A stretch of 64,000 bases of DNA from Pseudomonas gingeri (lineage in GTDB: Bacteria; Pseudomonadota; Gammaproteobacteria; Pseudomonadales; Pseudomonadaceae): NCBI RefSeq assembly GCF_013386165.1, contig NZ_JACAOS010000012.1, positions 62,001 to 126,000 of the forward strand, written 5' to 3'. The notes beneath the pieces were generated by a model. The model had not been told where the DNA came from and searched no databases. It saw only the letters and a program-made list of their open reading frames with translations. The position numbers and the translations under genes were made by a program. This document shows, piece by piece, positions 62,671-64,000 of this stretch; the first letter of the stretch is position 1; every line of letters begins with the position of its first letter.

Positions 62671-63690
62671 ATGGCAACCATCAAGGATGTGGCCGCGTTG
62701 GCGGGGATCTCGTACACCACGGTGTCCCATGTGCTGAACAAGACGCGCCCGGTCAGCGAGCAGGTACGGCTCAAGGTCGAGGCGGCGATCACCGAACTCG
62801 ACTATGTGCCCAGCGCCGTGGCGCGTTCGTTGAAGGCCAAGACCACCGCGACCATCGGCCTGCTGGTGCCCAATAGCTTGAACCCCTACTTCGCCGAGTT
62901 GGCGCGGGGGATCGAGGATTACTGCGAGCGCAATAACTACTGCGTGATCCTCTGCAACTCCGACGATGACCCGGACAAGCAGCGCAGCTACCTGCGGGTG
63001 CTGCTGGAGAAACGGGTCGACGGCCTTATCGTCACGTCCACGGGCGGCGACGACGGTTTTGCCAGCGGCTTGGCGGCGGTGCGTACGCCCATGGTCATTG
63101 TCGACCGGGGCATTGCCGGGGTCGAAGCCGACCTGGTGCGCATCGATCACGAAGAGGGCGCCTACCTGGCGACCCGGCACTTGCTGGAGCTGGGGCATCG
63201 GGCGATTGCCTTTATCGGCGGCCCGGCCGACACCAGCGTGGCGCAGATGCGTCTGGCCGGTTATCGACGGGCCCTGGAGCAGGCGGCGGTGCAGGTGCCC
63301 GAGCGTTGGGTGGTGGAAAGCGATTTCACCAGCACCGGCGGTTATCAGGCGGCGGCGCGGCTGCTGGAGCGGGAGCGGCCCAGCGCGATCTTCGCCGGTA
63401 ACGACCTGCTCGGCATCGGCGTATTGCGCGCGGCGGCGGAACGTAATATCCGCGTGCCCAGTGAGCTGTCGGTGATCGGCTTCGACGATATCCAGATGAG
63501 CCGTTATGTCTACCCGGCGTTGACCACGGTCGGCCAGTCGATTCTCCAGTTGGGAGAAACCGCGGCCGAAATGCTTTTGAACCGAATCGCCACGCCACTG
63601 CTGGCGGTTGACCGGCGGATCGTGACACCCAGTATTGTCCTGCGCGAATCGACGGCCCCGGTGCCGGGCGTATTTGCGCAATACCGCTGA
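62671..63690 (+). CDS. rbsR: LacI-family ribose operon repressor
   Basis: 339 residues. LacI HTH (ATIKDVAALAGISYTTVSHVLNKTRPVSEQVR), hinge helix PSAVARSLKAK, and a periplasmic-binding effector domain (IGLLVPNSLNPYFAELARGIEDY). It lies 3 bp after rbsC inside the operon and should bind the palindrome at 59028. Confidence 0.93.
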   Translation: MATIKDVAALAGISYTTVSHVLNKTRPVSEQVRLKVEAAITELDYVPSAVARSLKAKTTATIGLLVPNSLNPYFAELARGIEDYCERNNYCVILCNSDDDPDKQRSYLRVLLEKRVDGLIVTSTGGDDGFASGLAAVRTPMVIVDRGIAGVEADLVRIDHEEGAYLATRHLLELGHRAIAFIGGPADTSVAQMRLAGYRRALEQAAVQVPERWVVESDFTSTGGYQAAARLLERERPSAIFAGNDLLGIGVLRAAAERNIRVPSELSVIGFDDIQMSRYVYPALTTVGQSILQLGETAAEMLLNRIATPLLAVDRRIVTPSIVLRESTAPVPGVFAQYR

Positions 63691-63713
63691 ATCGAATTGA
63701 TGGGTACTGATGT

Positions 63714-64000
63714 ATGCAAGCAAAAGTAGTGGTGGTGGGCAGCCTCAACATGGACCTGGTCACCCGCGCCGAGCGCCTGCCGCGGGCGGGGGAGACCCTG
63801 GTGGGCCAGTCGTTCGCCACGGTGTCTGGCGGCAAGGGCGCGAATCAGGCCGTGGCGGCCGCGCGTCTGGGTGCCTCGGTGTCGATGATCGGCTGCGTGG
63901 GTGACGATGCCTACGGTCCGCAACTGCGCGATGCGCTGCTGGCCGAAGGAATCGATTGCCAGGCCGTCACCGTGGCGCCGGGCGTGTCCAGCGGCGTCGC
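63714..64000 (+). CDS. rbsK: Ribokinase, N-terminal part (3' end outside window)
   Basis: 95 residues are visible. PfkB-family start VVVVGSLNMDLVTRAERLPRAGET, then SGGKGANQAVAAARLG with the first family signature and IGCVGDDAYG. It phosphorylates ribose to ribose-5-phosphate. Last gene seen of rbsBACRK; the ATP-binding half lies beyond the window. Confidence 0.93.
   Translation, partial: MQAKVVVVGSLNMDLVTRAERLPRAGETLVGQSFATVSGGKGANQAVAAARLGASVSMIGCVGDDAYGPQLRDALLAEGIDCQAVTVAPGVSSGV

Noticed and set aside
61639..63723. 694-residue minus-strand open frame opposite rbsC and rbsR
   Set aside because: His/Gln/Arg-rich shadow sequence; both genes on the plus strand have clear family motifs.

Overview
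The window is chromosomal DNA of a Pseudomonas of the fluorescens type. The signs are a high-GC, gene-dense layout, an rsmE-type csrA gene, the bkdR/bkdA1-A2-B/lpdV cluster, the rbsBACRK order, an OprD porin, DUF6124, DUF2790 and DUF1654 small proteins, a P. fluorescens-like AlkC with an Ig-like tail, and many REP sequences in intergenic gaps. I saw no rRNA, tRNA, CRISPR array, insertion sequence or intact prophage.

Layout. 0-5.4 kb: partial lipoprotein glycerophosphodiester phosphodiesterase, small PL7 alginate lyase, HTH protein, aldo/keto reductase with divergent LysR, GlxA-type regulator. 5.4-10 kb: four overlapping signalling genes on the minus strand (GAF kinase, LuxR-type response regulator, hybrid kinase, receiver protein) facing a small exported SnoaL-like protein. 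10.9-16.5 kb: methyltransferase that seems cut short at its junction with chrA, a second LysR with divergent NAD-dependent oxidoreductase, a cyclase-family hydrolase, and a DUF6124 gene behind a structured leader. 16.8-22.2 kb: AraC regulator divergent from an AhpD-like / acyl-CoA dehydrogenase-like / ABC importer operon. 22.2-26.4 kb: long leader, double-permease ABC transporter and its ATPase, DUF4337 protein. 26.4-40.4 kb: sensor kinase, an eleven-gene type II secretion operon (E-F-G-H-I-J-K-L-M-C-D) with a lipoprotein secretin, a HAF-repeat-like exported protein and a small unknown exported protein. 40.7-50.9 kb: DUF2790, OprD, SDR/TetR pair, NCS2 permease, alkC, XRE-cupin regulator, flavin/Fe-S oxidoreductase, class II aldolase. 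51-56.7 kb: branched-chain keto acid dehydrogenase operon with divergent bkdR. 56.8-58.8 kb: rsmE, SPOR lipoprotein, and a DUF1654-endonuclease I pair behind a LexA-type box. 59-64 kb: ribose operon with a LacI-type operator, cut off inside rbsK.

The most unusual signal is a bipartite element, an 18-bp imperfect palindrome (ACTGTCA-N4-TGACAGT) followed at constant spacing by CAGGCT. It occurs only three times that I could find, always in the same orientation relative to the gene: before the secretion operon, before the HAF-repeat gene and before the small exported-protein gene. This points to one regulon made of a secretion machine and two candidate exported partners, with a sensor kinase just downstream of the secretin gene. 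Other leads are the LexA box on the DUF1654-endA pair, two long structured 5' leaders, and the methyltransferase/chrA junction.
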